A stretch of 64,000 bases of DNA from Anaerosporobacter mobilis DSM 15930 (GCF_900142955.1 NZ_FRCP01000016.1:107941-171940); one strand, 5' to 3'. Shown: positions 54,683 to 61,992, counted from the stretch's first letter. Notes: generated from the sequence alone by a model not told the origin. A program made the numbers and translations.

Positions 54683-54782
54683 AAGATAGCATAAAACAAA
54701 TTAATGAATTAGTCAAGTCAAAAATATTGAATAAAGACTTGACAAAGTCATTTTGTAATAGTAAAATGACACTATCAAGTCA
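54683..54782. promoter_or_regulatory. Lysogeny-switch operator/promoter region
   Basis: Forward promoter: TTGACA (54740-54745), 17 bp, then TAAAAT. Reverse repressor promoter: TTGACT, 17 bp, TATGCT (reverse strand, around 54717-54690). Repeated sites: GTCAAGTC 54712-54719, GACTTGAC 54736-54743 and TCAAGTCA 54775-54782. A perfect inverted repeat GTCATTTT-N8-AAAATGAC spans 54747-54770 over the spacer and -10. The sites overlap both -35 boxes. Confidence 0.65.
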
Positions 54783-54804
54783 ATTAGAAAAGGGAAGTGA
54801 TTAT

Positions 54805-54951
54805 ATGAGTACATTAATGCTAGAAGAAAAAATGAAGTTCTTAGAACACGCATCGCAAGTATGGGACATGCTTGGAGAACGTGAAAAAGGAAGACTTGAA
54901 GGAAAACTGGAAGCATATAGAGAAGCAGCTAATGAAAAAAAGTCTGCATAA
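54805..54951 (+). CDS. 48-residue early protein of the element
   Basis: ATG 54805 follows AAGGGAAGTG. A charged helical peptide: MLEEKMKFLEHASQVWDML then GEREKGRLEGKLEAYREA. First gene behind the early promoter, opposite the repressor. This place is typical for a Cro/antirepressor-like or phage regulatory peptide, but there is no HTH, so its role is unknown. Confidence 0.6.
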   Translation: MSTLMLEEKMKFLEHASQVWDMLGEREKGRLEGKLEAYREAANEKKSA

Positions 54952-55011
54952 TAAGGGAGGTTGATATAAATGAGAGCATAGACCGATAGAGCAGCAGGGG
55001 AGGTGATGGAT

Positions 55012-55200
55012 TTGAAGAAAGACTTCAACCAGGAATATAAATTAGTACTTGAAAATGGGACACAAGCAATAATGAAAGTTAATATAAGCGTTACTGATTA
55101 TAGTAAAGCTGATTTTGGAAAACTCATGTCCCAGATAGCAAGTACAAGTAGACAAGCTTATCTTACAATAGCAAAAGAGCTAAAAGAATGCTCTGAGTAA
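55012..55200 (+). CDS. 62-residue hypothetical early protein
   Basis: Start TTG 55012 fits GGGGAGG eight bases upstream; ATG 55006 is too close. Contains YKLVLENGTQAIMKVNISVT and SQIASTSRQAYLTIAKELKE. No known domain. Its end overlaps the convergent 55180 gene by 21 bp. Confidence 0.5.
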   Translation: MKKDFNQEYKLVLENGTQAIMKVNISVTDYSKADFGKLMSQIASTSRQAYLTIAKELKECSE

Positions 55201-55434
55201 ATCGGGTACTCCATTATATGTATCATAAACAATTTTACTTATTGTATAGGTGCCATTAGATGAAACGAGAATGTCACCTTTTATAATATCATCTGTTACA
55301 TGAAAAGATATGTAATGATATTGTTCGTCAATAAGCCCATTGTATGTTAATCCACTACGATTAACAGTGTATTGCAATAAATCAAAAGAAAAGTCAGAGA
55401 AAAATACTTTGGAAGATACGGGTAATTCGGACAT
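55180..55434 (-). CDS. Small protein of duplicated divergent module, copy 1
   Basis: 84 residues; GAAAGGAG precedes ATG 55434 on the reverse strand. The second half (QYHYISFHVTDDIIKGDILV ... YTISKI) is clearly similar to the 55746 protein (DHYVSFLPTSDIKTGDILIH ... KYSVLN). Both read like a small beta-rich domain with a K/TGDIL turn. The function is unknown. It is transcribed away from a plus-strand gene through a shared promoter region that is itself duplicated. Confidence 0.6.
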   Translation of the reverse strand: MSELPVSSKVFFSDFSFDLLQYTVNRSGLTYNGLIDEQYHYISFHVTDDIIKGDILVSSNGTYTISKIVYDTYNGVPDLLRAFF

Positions 55435-55440
55435 AATTAG

Positions 55441-55531
55441 AACTCCTTTCAGATGTATTTCAGCTTGATGGAGCTGATACCATACATTATAGAAGGAAAT
55501 ACAAAATATTACAAGAAAGAGGTGATAAAGT
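55441..55531. repeat. Duplicated divergent promoter segment, copy 1
   Basis: About 90 bp that recur at 55997-56086 with roughly 80% identity: the starts ACTCCTTTC...ATGTATTTCAGCTT and the end ACAAAATATTACAAGAAAG followed by AGGTGATAAAG are nearly identical. It carries the ribosome binding sites of both flanking genes. Contains TTCAGCTT..GAGCTGATA, a short inverted repeat that may be an operator. Confidence 0.7.
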
Positions 55532-55749
55532 TGGTATTACAAGAGAAAGATGTTATTAAAAAGGATAATACTGAGGTGAAATTAGAAAAACGCCATAAAG
55601 GAAGGTCCATATATACAATAGAAAGAAAAATGCATCTTAAAGGAGATTCAAAATTAAAGGTCTCAGTTTCTATTGAAAGAAACCGAGACAATCCACTACT
55701 AGTATTGCACTTGATTAAAAAGATGATGAATGAAATTTTAATGAATTAG
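55531..55749 (+). CDS. 72-residue hypothetical protein
   Basis: TTG 55531 is set by GAGGTGATAAAG directly upstream, as in the second module copy; the in-frame ORF upstream crosses the duplicated non-coding segment. Basic, mostly beta: VKLEKRHKGRSIYTIERKMH, LKVSVSIERNRDNPLLVLHL. No known domain. Its tail overlaps the end of the convergent 55746 gene by 4 bp. Confidence 0.5.
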   Translation: MVLQEKDVIKKDNTEVKLEKRHKGRSIYTIERKMHLKGDSKLKVSVSIERNRDNPLLVLHLIKKMMNEILMN

Positions 55750-55991
55750 TAATATGCATTTAGGGCATATGGTTCTTTACCAAAATATTCAACACTAGTA
55801 TTAAGGACTGAATATTTTTTACCAGATGGGTGGATTAGAATATCACCAGTTTTAATATCTGATGTAGGTAAGAAACTTACGTAATGATCTTCATATTGAT
55901 CAACACCAGTAACATCAAAAATTAAAGTGTTATTTCTTTCAATAGAGAAGGTTAATCCTTCCATTGGAAAAAAGTCGTTAATTGATGGCAT
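55746..55991 (-). CDS. Small protein of duplicated divergent module, copy 2
   Basis: 81 residues from ATG 55991 (AAAGGAG upstream), paralogue of the 55180 protein, sharing YVSFLPTSDIKTGDIL and a C-terminal aromatic end. No TM or signal. It faces away from the excisionase-like gene through the second copy of the duplicated promoter segment. Confidence 0.6.
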   Translation of the reverse strand: MPSINDFFPMEGLTFSIERNNTLIFDVTGVDQYEDHYVSFLPTSDIKTGDILIHPSGKKYSVLNTSVEYFGKEPYALNAYY

Positions 55992-55996
55992 AAACA

Positions 55997-56086
55997 AGCT
56001 CCTTTCATATGTATTTCAGCTTAGCAGAGTTGATACATATATTATAGGGGGGTATACAAAATATTACAAGAAAGAGGTGATAAAGT
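55997..56086. repeat. Duplicated divergent promoter segment, copy 2
   Basis: Direct-repeat partner of 55441-55531. The distance between copies is about 556 bp, one complete module. Confidence 0.7.
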
Positions 56087-56342
56087 GGACGAGTTAGTTA
56101 CTATACCGACAATATCGAAAATACTAGGTTGTAATCAACATATGGTAGGAAAACTTATGGATGCAGAATTGATACAACCACTTAAATTTGGAAACTGTCG
56201 TAAAGCTAGAAGAAGAGCAGTAGATGAATTTATGATAAATTACGAAGGCTTTGATTTATCAGATCCATTTAATGTAGTACCAATAACACAAGCAGCAATA
56301 GAAAAAGAATTAAGAAAAAAAATTAAGGAAGTAGCAGTGTAA
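56085..56342 (+). CDS. Excisionase/MerR-like helix-turn-helix protein
   Basis: 85 residues, GTG start behind GAGGTGATAAA. The HTH_17-type segment is LVTIPTISKILGCNQHMVGK, LMDAELIQPLKFGNCRKARR, RAVDEFMINYEG, i.e. a winged helix plus the basic wing. Such proteins act as excisionases or small regulators in elements. It may work with the integrase at 48935, though they are 7 kb apart. Confidence 0.65.
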   Translation: MDELVTIPTISKILGCNQHMVGKLMDAELIQPLKFGNCRKARRRAVDEFMINYEGFDLSDPFNVVPITQAAIEKELRKKIKEVAV

Positions 56343-56395
56343 TAGAAGTTAATAAAATATTGCATCAGGACTGTAGAAAGTGAGAAGAAGTAAAA

Positions 56396-56566
56396 GTGGC
56401 ACGAAGAACAATCTATAACGTATGTCCAAGATGTGGAGCGAATCTAGACCCTGGAGAAAGCTGTACATGTGAAGATCATAAGGAAAGAAGTGAAGAATTT
56501 AGTAGTCTATACTTTGAACAATGGGAGCAGATGAAATTAGACTTAAGGAGTAGAGAAGATGGCTAG
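56396..56566 (+). CDS. 56-residue zinc-ribbon protein
   Basis: GTG start; four cysteines in CPRCGANLDPGESCTC near residues 10-25 form a small zinc ribbon, then an acidic helix (KERSEEFSSLYFEQWEQMKL). The stop overlaps the next ATG by 8 bp (ATGGCTAG), supporting it as a real gene. Function unknown; DNA- or protein-binding is likely. Confidence 0.6.
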   Translation: MARRTIYNVCPRCGANLDPGESCTCEDHKERSEEFSSLYFEQWEQMKLDLRSREDG

Positions 56567-56756
56567 AGCGGTTAAACCTACATATAAACAGAAAGTTATA
56601 ATGAACAATCAGAATCTAAAAGTAAAGGATTGGCTAGTAAGTATAGAAACAGAAATAGAACTTAAACTAGTAAACAAAGCATCAGGAAAAACAAGAACAT
56701 TAAAAAAGCTCGCTAAGGCGGGAACCAAAAGCGAGCAAATAAAAAAACTAAGATAG
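56559..56756 (+). CDS. 65-residue basic phage protein (DUF6906-like)
   Basis: Highly basic: VKPTYKQKVIMNNQNLKVKD, WLVSIETEIELKLVNKASGK. The pattern (TxxQKxxxxxxGLxxxxWL... LVNKxSGKxRxL) resembles the small phage family DUF6906. It overlaps the zinc-ribbon gene, with AGAGAAG upstream. Role unknown. Confidence 0.55.
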   Translation: MARAVKPTYKQKVIMNNQNLKVKDWLVSIETEIELKLVNKASGKTRTLKKLAKAGTKSEQIKKLR

Positions 56757-56790
56757 CTATAGTATAGCAGAAAGTATGAGGGATAGCAAT

Positions 56791-57048
56791 ATGAAATCAA
56801 CAGGAATAGTTAGAAGACTTGATGAGTTAGGAAGAATAACACTTCCAATCGAACTTAGAAGAACTCTAGGAGTAAGCGAAAGAGATCCGCTAGAAATCTT
56901 CGTTGAAGAAGACAGAATCATTCTTCAAAAATATGAGCCAACTGATATCTTCACTGGAGATAAAAACGAGTTATTTGATTTTTACGGAAAAAAAGTTTCT
57001 AGAGAGTCAATTAGCCAGCTTGCGAAGATAGCAGGAATTATTGAATAA
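56791..57048 (+). CDS. AbrB/SpoVT-family transcriptional regulator
   Basis: 85 residues. The swapped-hairpin DNA-binding domain is at the N-terminus: GIVRRLDELGRITLPIELRR, TLGVSERDPLEIFVEEDRII, typical of AbrB/SpoVT. The C-terminal half (FYGKKVSRESISQLAKIAGI) is short. ATG 56791 follows GAGGG. Commonly found in clostridial prophages; probably an early gene regulator. Confidence 0.8.
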   Translation: MKSTGIVRRLDELGRITLPIELRRTLGVSERDPLEIFVEEDRIILQKYEPTDIFTGDKNELFDFYGKKVSRESISQLAKIAGIIE

Positions 57049-57148
57049 CTTATTACATAAAAATTGCAGATTATAACGGGGCACGTAACTAACAATTACG
57101 TGGTCCGTAATATTTGAACTTTTTTTGAGGAAAATGGAGGTATGATCC

Positions 57149-57325
57149 ATGAAATCAGTAATATTTTGCAGATTTAAGTTGGAAAAATACTTAAAATACA
57201 TGGGTTGGAAAAAGGTTCCGTTAGCACACTGGGCAGCAGATAAAAATGAAAGAGAAGTGCATTGGGACGGAAGACATTGGATAATAGATGGTTACATAGT
57301 AGAAGACGATTGGATAGGAGAATAG
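57149..57325 (+). CDS. 58-residue tryptophan-rich hypothetical protein
   Basis: ATG 57149 with GGAGG 8 bp upstream. Contains LEKYLKYMGWKKVPLAHWAA and WDGRHWIIDGYIVEDDWIGE, six tryptophans in 58 residues. No known domain. Element-encoded. Confidence 0.6.
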   Translation: MKSVIFCRFKLEKYLKYMGWKKVPLAHWAADKNEREVHWDGRHWIIDGYIVEDDWIGE

Positions 57326-57385
57326 CAAGATACATGATATTTACAAAGTAGAAGAAAGATGGTTATAAAAGATACAAATAAAATA

Positions 57386-57412
57386 GGACTAATTACTACT
57401 AATAATTAGTCC
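57386..57412. repeat. Perfect 10-bp hairpin upstream of rep
   Basis: GGACTAATTA (57386-57395) and TAATTAGTCC (57403-57412), 7-nt loop. No T-tract, so not a terminator; possibly an origin or repressor site. Confidence 0.55.
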
Positions 57413-57483
57413 AGATGTCATATTTACGAGCATTAACTCACAAGAATAGTGTAACGTACATATGGCAAAAAGTCAAGAGAAAT

Positions 57484-57513
57484 AGGGGGATTAGACCCCT
57501 TACAGACTTGATA
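57484..57513 (+). other. Candidate double-strand origin (hairpin plus CTTGATA) of the Rep protein
   Basis: AGGGG-GATTAGA-CCCCT hairpin (57484-57500) followed 7 bp later by CTTGATA (57507-57513), 38 bp before rep. CTTGATA equals the nick region known from pC194/pUB110-type rolling-circle plasmids. Function is inferred. Confidence 0.4.
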
Positions 57514-57550
57514 AAAGTATTAACTATTCGATAACCAAGAGGGTAATGAT

Positions 57551-58363
57551 ATGCCATATGTATTTGAGATATATAGAGCAGGAAATACATTAGAGTTTAG
57601 TAAACACTATAGTAGCAGATGGAATAAAAAGGGGGTAAAAAGAAGTAAAAGAAAAATATCAACAAAAGAGGAACAAAGAGAAGTCAATAAAAGACAAGCA
57701 GAGAAAACATTACGTCTGTTACTCAATGAAAACTTTATGCCTTCGGATATACACCTTGTACTAGATTACAATTTAAGTAATAGACCAGAATCAAGGGAAG
57801 ATATGAGAGCCGATGCAGATGATTTTTTAAAAGGTATGAGGAAACTATATAAAAGTAATAGAGAAGTATTTAAGTACATACATGTTATGGAAAAGGGAAA
57901 AAAGGGAGCATTACATCATCACTTGGTTATTAACATGCCTAAGAGTTTAGGGATGAGAGAAATAATAAACTGTTGGAAGGGAAAGGGGAGAACACATTTT
58001 AATCCTCTTGATGAGACTGGACAATATAAAAAGTTAGCCTCATATTTGATTAAATACAGTGATGGTATGTTAAGAGATCCAGAAGCATTACAAGGTAGAA
58101 GATGGAACAGTAGCCATAACCTTAGAAAACCAAAACTTGTGATGAAAAAAGTAATCAAGGATAAAGGTTGGTATCAGAAAGTAGCATATGTACCAAAGAA
58201 AATGGAAAGAGATTGGTACTTAGATAAAGAATCAGTTAGAGAAGGAATTCACGAAAAAACACAATATGCATTCTTTACATATACATTGATAAAGACAAAT
58301 CAGACATGGAAAGAAACTGAACTTCAGTGGAGTGATGAAGAAATAGAAAGTATTTTTAACTAG
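57551..58363 (+). CDS. HUH-type replication initiator (Rep-like)
   Basis: 270 residues with motifs of rolling-circle initiators: GALHHHLVINMP near residues 120-131 gives an H-x-H metal-binding site, and KKLASYLIKYSDGM near 163-176 gives tyrosines plus lysine in the place of the catalytic Y motif. The N-terminus is very basic. ATG follows GAGGG. It would nick a specific origin, likely close upstream, and start replication of an excised circle. It is next to ParA/ParB genes. A relaxase-like or phage single-strand initiator reading is possible. Confidence 0.65.
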   Translation: MPYVFEIYRAGNTLEFSKHYSSRWNKKGVKRSKRKISTKEEQREVNKRQAEKTLRLLLNENFMPSDIHLVLDYNLSNRPESREDMRADADDFLKGMRKLYKSNREVFKYIHVMEKGKKGALHHHLVINMPKSLGMREIINCWKGKGRTHFNPLDETGQYKKLASYLIKYSDGMLRDPEALQGRRWNSSHNLRKPKLVMKKVIKDKGWYQKVAYVPKKMERDWYLDKESVREGIHEKTQYAFFTYTLIKTNQTWKETELQWSDEEIESIFN

Positions 58364-58381
58364 TAGAGTTTGTGTACAAGA

Positions 58382-58401
58382 TGTGGATAGATTGTGGATA
58401 A
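58382..58401 (+). other. Two DnaA-box-like sites between rep and the RNase H-like gene
   Basis: TGTGGATAG (58382-58390) and TGTGGATAA (58393-58401); the second is the perfect complement of the DnaA box TTATCCACA. Suggests that host DnaA can bind near rep. Confidence 0.45.
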
Positions 58402-58420
58402 GTAGAAGGAAGTTGAATAA

Positions 58421-58891
58421 ATGAAGAGTATAGATATTTATATTGACTTGGATTATAAGGGAAGATTCGATAGTGGAGAGGGAAGGTATTCTATTGTTTT
58501 GGAGATGGTTGTAGGAGATGAGCCAAAAACAAGAGAACACTTCGGAGGATTTAAAGAAACTACTAATAATAGAATAGCTTTACTAGCGTGTATAGATGCA
58601 CTAAAGAGGGTGTTTGAGCCTTGCGATATAACACTACATATTAATTCGCCATATATGGCGAGGACAAATAGGCAATTAAAGACATGGCTACAACAGTCAT
58701 TAGATAAAAGAAAAAACGGTGACTTACTTAGAAAGTATGCGGATTTGATAGAACAACATGAGATAGAAGTAGTACATGAGAAAATAAATGCTTATACAGG
58801 TGCAATGGTTATTCAAAGGCAACAGGCAAAGTATGAATTAGTAATGGATTTTAAAGCAGAAGATGAAATAAAGGAGAACGAAGATGGATAG
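58421..58891 (+). CDS. RNase H-fold protein with apparently lost catalytic residues
   Basis: 156 residues with the RNase HI topology: IDIYIDLDYKGR at the start, FGGFKETTNNRIALLACIDA in the place of TNNRMEL, then ITLHINSPYMARTNRQLKTW in the place of the usual SDSQYV. The conserved glutamate is alanine and the second aspartate is asparagine, so cleavage is unlikely. AAGGAAG upstream of ATG. Perhaps it binds RNA-DNA hybrids for the replication region; that is inference. Confidence 0.65.
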   Translation: MKSIDIYIDLDYKGRFDSGEGRYSIVLEMVVGDEPKTREHFGGFKETTNNRIALLACIDALKRVFEPCDITLHINSPYMARTNRQLKTWLQQSLDKRKNGDLLRKYADLIEQHEIEVVHEKINAYTGAMVIQRQQAKYELVMDFKAEDEIKENEDG

Positions 58892-59159
58892 CATCATGCA
58901 AACAAAGAAAGAGTGCTTTATTTGTGAGTATAAAAACAACCTAGAAAGCCATCACATATTCGGTGGTACAGCTAATCGAAAAAAGTCTGAAAAGCATGGT
59001 CTTAAGGTATGGTTATGTTATGAACATCATAGAGGTAATGACGGTGTACACCTAAATAGAATGGTTGATCTAACTTTAAAGGCAGCAGGACAGAAGAAAT
59101 TTGAAGAAGAACATACCAGGGAAGAGTTTAGAGCAGAATTTGGTAAGTCATGGCTATAA
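58884..59159 (+). CDS. HNH-like zinc protein (phage DUF968-type)
   Basis: 91 residues overlapping the previous stop by 8 bp. The zinc/HNH core is ECFICEYKNNLESHHIFGGT, VWLCYEHHRGNDGVHLNR: paired cysteines and HH residues as in small phage HNH nucleases. No additional domain. Likely a nuclease or recombination accessory in the replication block. Confidence 0.6.
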   Translation: MDSIMQTKKECFICEYKNNLESHHIFGGTANRKKSEKHGLKVWLCYEHHRGNDGVHLNRMVDLTLKAAGQKKFEEEHTREEFRAEFGKSWL

Positions 59160-59199
59160 AGCCTATAAAATCTAAGTGAGAGACGAAAAGGAGACGTTT

Positions 59200-59970
59200 A
59201 TGAGAAATATCGCAATTATTAATTTAAAAGGTGGAGTAGCAAAGACTACGACAGCCATAAACATGAGCATAATTCTAAGTGATCTACATAATAAGAGAGT
59301 GTTATTAGTAGACAATGACATACAGGCAAATGCAAGCAAATTCTTCAATCTACATGATTATGATCAAGAGAGCATTGAGAATGTATTTCGAAATGATGAA
59401 ATTAAAACTAAGGAGTTAATAAGAAAGACAAATCATAAGAATCTAGACATAATTACAGCAAACATGAATCTTGATAATGCAGTTACAGAACTTATGCGAG
59501 AAGAAGGTGACCAGATCGGTAAGCTTAAGAATGCATTAAAAGAGGTTGAGAATGATTATGACTATTGCTTAATTGACTGTCCACCTAGCATCGCTATGAA
59601 TGTACTTAATGCGATTGTGGCAGCAGATGATATTATTATTCCGATTAAGTTAGATAAGCACGCATTAGACGGTATGGAAGAGTTAACAGATGTAATTAAT
59701 GAATTAGTCACATACAACAGAAATTTAGAAAACATTATGTGTCTTCCAGTAATGACAATGAAGGAAGATTTCGTACTAGCAGGAGAAAGTTTACTAAGGC
59801 AAAGTGAATATAGAGTATTTGATACAAATATAAGGTATTCACTTAAAGCGACTGGAGGGACATATCAAACTGGAATTGGCATTACTGAATATAGTCCTAG
59901 ATGTGGCACAGCAAAAGACTATAAGAAGTTGGTAAGGGAGTACTTGAAGCTTGTAAAGGACGGTGAATGA
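59200..59970 (+). CDS. parA: ParA-family partition ATPase
   Basis: 256 residues from ATG 59200 (AAGGAG upstream). Deviant Walker A IINLKGGVAKTTTA near 5-18, the switch-I like DNDIQANAS near 43-51, Walker B DYCLIDCPPSI near 117-127. It forms nucleoid-bound filaments or gradients to segregate the element. Immediately coupled to parB (overlap of 4 bp, ATGA). Its presence supports a low-copy episomal phase. Confidence 0.9.
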   Translation: MRNIAIINLKGGVAKTTTAINMSIILSDLHNKRVLLVDNDIQANASKFFNLHDYDQESIENVFRNDEIKTKELIRKTNHKNLDIITANMNLDNAVTELMREEGDQIGKLKNALKEVENDYDYCLIDCPPSIAMNVLNAIVAADDIIIPIKLDKHALDGMEELTDVINELVTYNRNLENIMCLPVMTMKEDFVLAGESLLRQSEYRVFDTNIRYSLKATGGTYQTGIGITEYSPRCGTAKDYKKLVREYLKLVKDGE

Positions 59971-61223
59971 TTATGCCAAGGATAGGAATAGGCAGTAAGC
60001 TGAATAATGCGAGCAAGATGGCAGCAGTAGATACTAGCGAATACATAAAAGTAAGACTAGATCCTAAGAAACTGGTACCAAGCGAAAAGAATTTTTATAG
60101 TATGCAGAATATAGAGGAACTAGCAGACAATATGCTAATAGTCGGTCAGCTACAAGAGATTGTTGTAGGTCGTGTAAATGGAGTAGATAAGATAATTGTA
60201 GGGCATAGGAGAACACTGGCAGCAGTTCTTAACCAAGATCGTGGACAAGCAGAATTTGATTTTGTTGATTGCAAGATGAAAGAGATGAATGAAACGATGT
60301 TTATGTTAACGCTTCTATCAGCAAATGCATTCAATCGCAAGTTAAGTGATTGGGAGCTGATAGAACAAGCTAGACTATTTAAGGATTATCTTATTCAAGC
60401 AAAAGAAGAAGGAATGACAATACCAGGCAAGATGCGAGATTACATAGCAAGTGCCATGGGAGTTAGTAATGGTAAGATGGGACAGATAGAAAAAATTAAT
60501 AATAGTTTATGTGAAGAAGGTAAAGAAGCATTAAGAAAAGGGGACATGTCATTTGACAAGGCATATAACACAGCAAGACTACCTGAACAGGAACAGATGG
60601 CTGTAGTAGAAGATAAGAAACTTCTAAGTAAAGATGTTAAAGCAATTGTTGAATCTAAGTACAAGGAAAGCGAGCAAGAAAGGCAAGAACAACAAGAGGA
60701 AATAGATTCTACAAATATCAGTGAGGTAGAAGAAAAAGTATGTGAAGGAAATTGTTTCTTCTGTGAGATAGATCAATGTAATAGTAAGCAGGAAAAAAGA
60801 TATTACTGTATGTTTGATTCGGAAAAGAGATGTTCAATTTATGGAGCTAGAAAGGTTGCAATAGAGACATTGAGAATCAAGTGTGAAAGCACATGTTGTA
60901 TGAACTGTAAGCTTGAATGTGAAGCAAGATGTAATCATTCTCAACATAACATGGTGTCAGATTCTGACACCGAAGAAGTTAAGGAAGTAGTACATGAGAT
61001 TAAGATAGCAAATTGTTATTTTGAAGATGTTAAGAACGAAATTAAGAGGTTTGAACTGAGAAAGAATGATCGTAATTACAAAGTAGGGGACAGGCTTAAA
61101 ATGATGGAATTCAAAGACGGAGAGTACACAGGAAGAGTTATTAATGCTGTAGTAACATTCATTCTAAAGGATTATGAAGGAATTAAGGAAGGTTATTGTA
61201 TTCTATCAGTCAAGTTACTTTAG
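59967..61223 (+). CDS. parB: ParB-family partition protein with Cys-rich region and C-terminal DUF3850-like domain
   Basis: 418 residues. N-terminal ParB nuclease-like domain (LVPSEKNFYSMQNIEELADN, GQLQEIVVGRVNGVDKIIVG, HRRTLAA), then the HTH part (AMGVSNGKMGQIEKINNSLC). Residues about 260-330 hold around 17 cysteines in zinc-type pairs (CEGNCFFC, CCMNCKLECEARC). Residues 345-418 match the DUF3850/ASCH-like pattern: HEIKIANCYFEDV, RFELRKNDRNYKVGDRLKMM and YTGRVINAVVTFILKDYEG. A three-part fusion I have not seen described. Alternative start ATG 59973. Confidence 0.85.
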   Translation: MIMPRIGIGSKLNNASKMAAVDTSEYIKVRLDPKKLVPSEKNFYSMQNIEELADNMLIVGQLQEIVVGRVNGVDKIIVGHRRTLAAVLNQDRGQAEFDFVDCKMKEMNETMFMLTLLSANAFNRKLSDWELIEQARLFKDYLIQAKEEGMTIPGKMRDYIASAMGVSNGKMGQIEKINNSLCEEGKEALRKGDMSFDKAYNTARLPEQEQMAVVEDKKLLSKDVKAIVESKYKESEQERQEQQEEIDSTNISEVEEKVCEGNCFFCEIDQCNSKQEKRYYCMFDSEKRCSIYGARKVAIETLRIKCESTCCMNCKLECEARCNHSQHNMVSDSDTEEVKEVVHEIKIANCYFEDVKNEIKRFELRKNDRNYKVGDRLKMMEFKDGEYTGRVINAVVTFILKDYEGIKEGYCILSVKLL

Positions 61224-61321
61224 GTATCCACCCTTTGGTCGGGGTTGATGATATATCACAATGGCATAATACAATCTACAATCCAGGGCAGCAGTTGCTG
61301 CTTCTGGAGAAAGGAGTGCAA

Positions 61322-61609
61322 ATGAACAAGTACAGAGTATATTGCAATGATAAAGTGATAGGAGAAGATCTAAAAGCTATTGAAGTAGAAAAACTGACAG
61401 GAATTAAAAGCAAAAACGTAAGATTCTATGCAGAAATGGGACAACTTAAGAAAAATAAATACAGGGTAGAATGTGATGATATTACACAGAATCAAATAGA
61501 TAGGTATGAGGAATGTTGTAGAGCAGCAGAACTATTGAAAACTGGTGATGCAGTTATTAAGACTGTTAGAATAAAAGGAAATTTACATAAAAGGACTGTG
61601 AGAGTATGA
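61322..61609 (+). CDS. 95-residue hypothetical protein with possible HTH
   Basis: ATG 61322 with AAAGGAG upstream. Segment AIEVEKLTGIKSKNVRFYAE looks like a short helix-turn-helix; the rest is basic. The 98-bp gap before it holds GCAGCAGTTGCTGC, a small hairpin. Overlaps the following ATG (ATGA). Confidence 0.55.
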   Translation: MNKYRVYCNDKVIGEDLKAIEVEKLTGIKSKNVRFYAEMGQLKKNKYRVECDDITQNQIDRYEECCRAAELLKTGDAVIKTVRIKGNLHKRTVRV

Positions 61610-61992
61610 ATATAAAGGATTACATGAATGGGCAGAATGCAGGTATGGACTATGCTTGCAAAATTGCAAAAGAAAAGGGAACAGATGCATTGGTAGAAGA
61701 GTGTAAGTTCAGAAAAAAGACAGGTATACCAATAACAGTAGAACGAAAGAAATGTGATGAGGCGATAGAAAGAATTAAGATGAATACGATTGATACAATT
61801 AGAATTCTTTCGTTGTGTGTGTTGAGAGATGAATTTGGATTTGGGAAGGATAGATTAAAAAGATTTGCGGAGAGATTTGAAAAGAAAACGGATTGCTTAG
61901 TTGATGAGTTTGTGAACTGGGAAGATATAATTGAGAACATTAAGGAGGAAACAGGATTAGAAGAATCAATAAGAAAGAATGAGGTGAAATAG
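61606..61992 (+). CDS. 128-residue conserved phage-type protein
   Basis: Helical protein containing MDYACKIAKEKGTDALVEEC and LCVLRDEFGFGKDRLKRFAE. The latter pattern recurs in clostridial prophages, but I know no function. Coupled to the preceding gene by a 4-bp overlap, to the following by zero gap. Confidence 0.6.
   Translation: MNIKDYMNGQNAGMDYACKIAKEKGTDALVEECKFRKKTGIPITVERKKCDEAIERIKMNTIDTIRILSLCVLRDEFGFGKDRLKRFAERFEKKTDCLVDEFVNWEDIIENIKEETGLEESIRKNEVK

Noticed and set aside
55453..55530. N-terminal extension of the 72-residue protein
   Set aside because: This stretch is the duplicated non-coding promoter segment; the second copy does not keep the frame.
56791..57048. MazE-type antitoxin of a toxin-antitoxin pair
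   Set aside because: The AbrB-like fold is shared with MazE, but no MazF-like or other toxin gene is adjacent; the C-terminal half fits SpoVT/AbrB regulators better.
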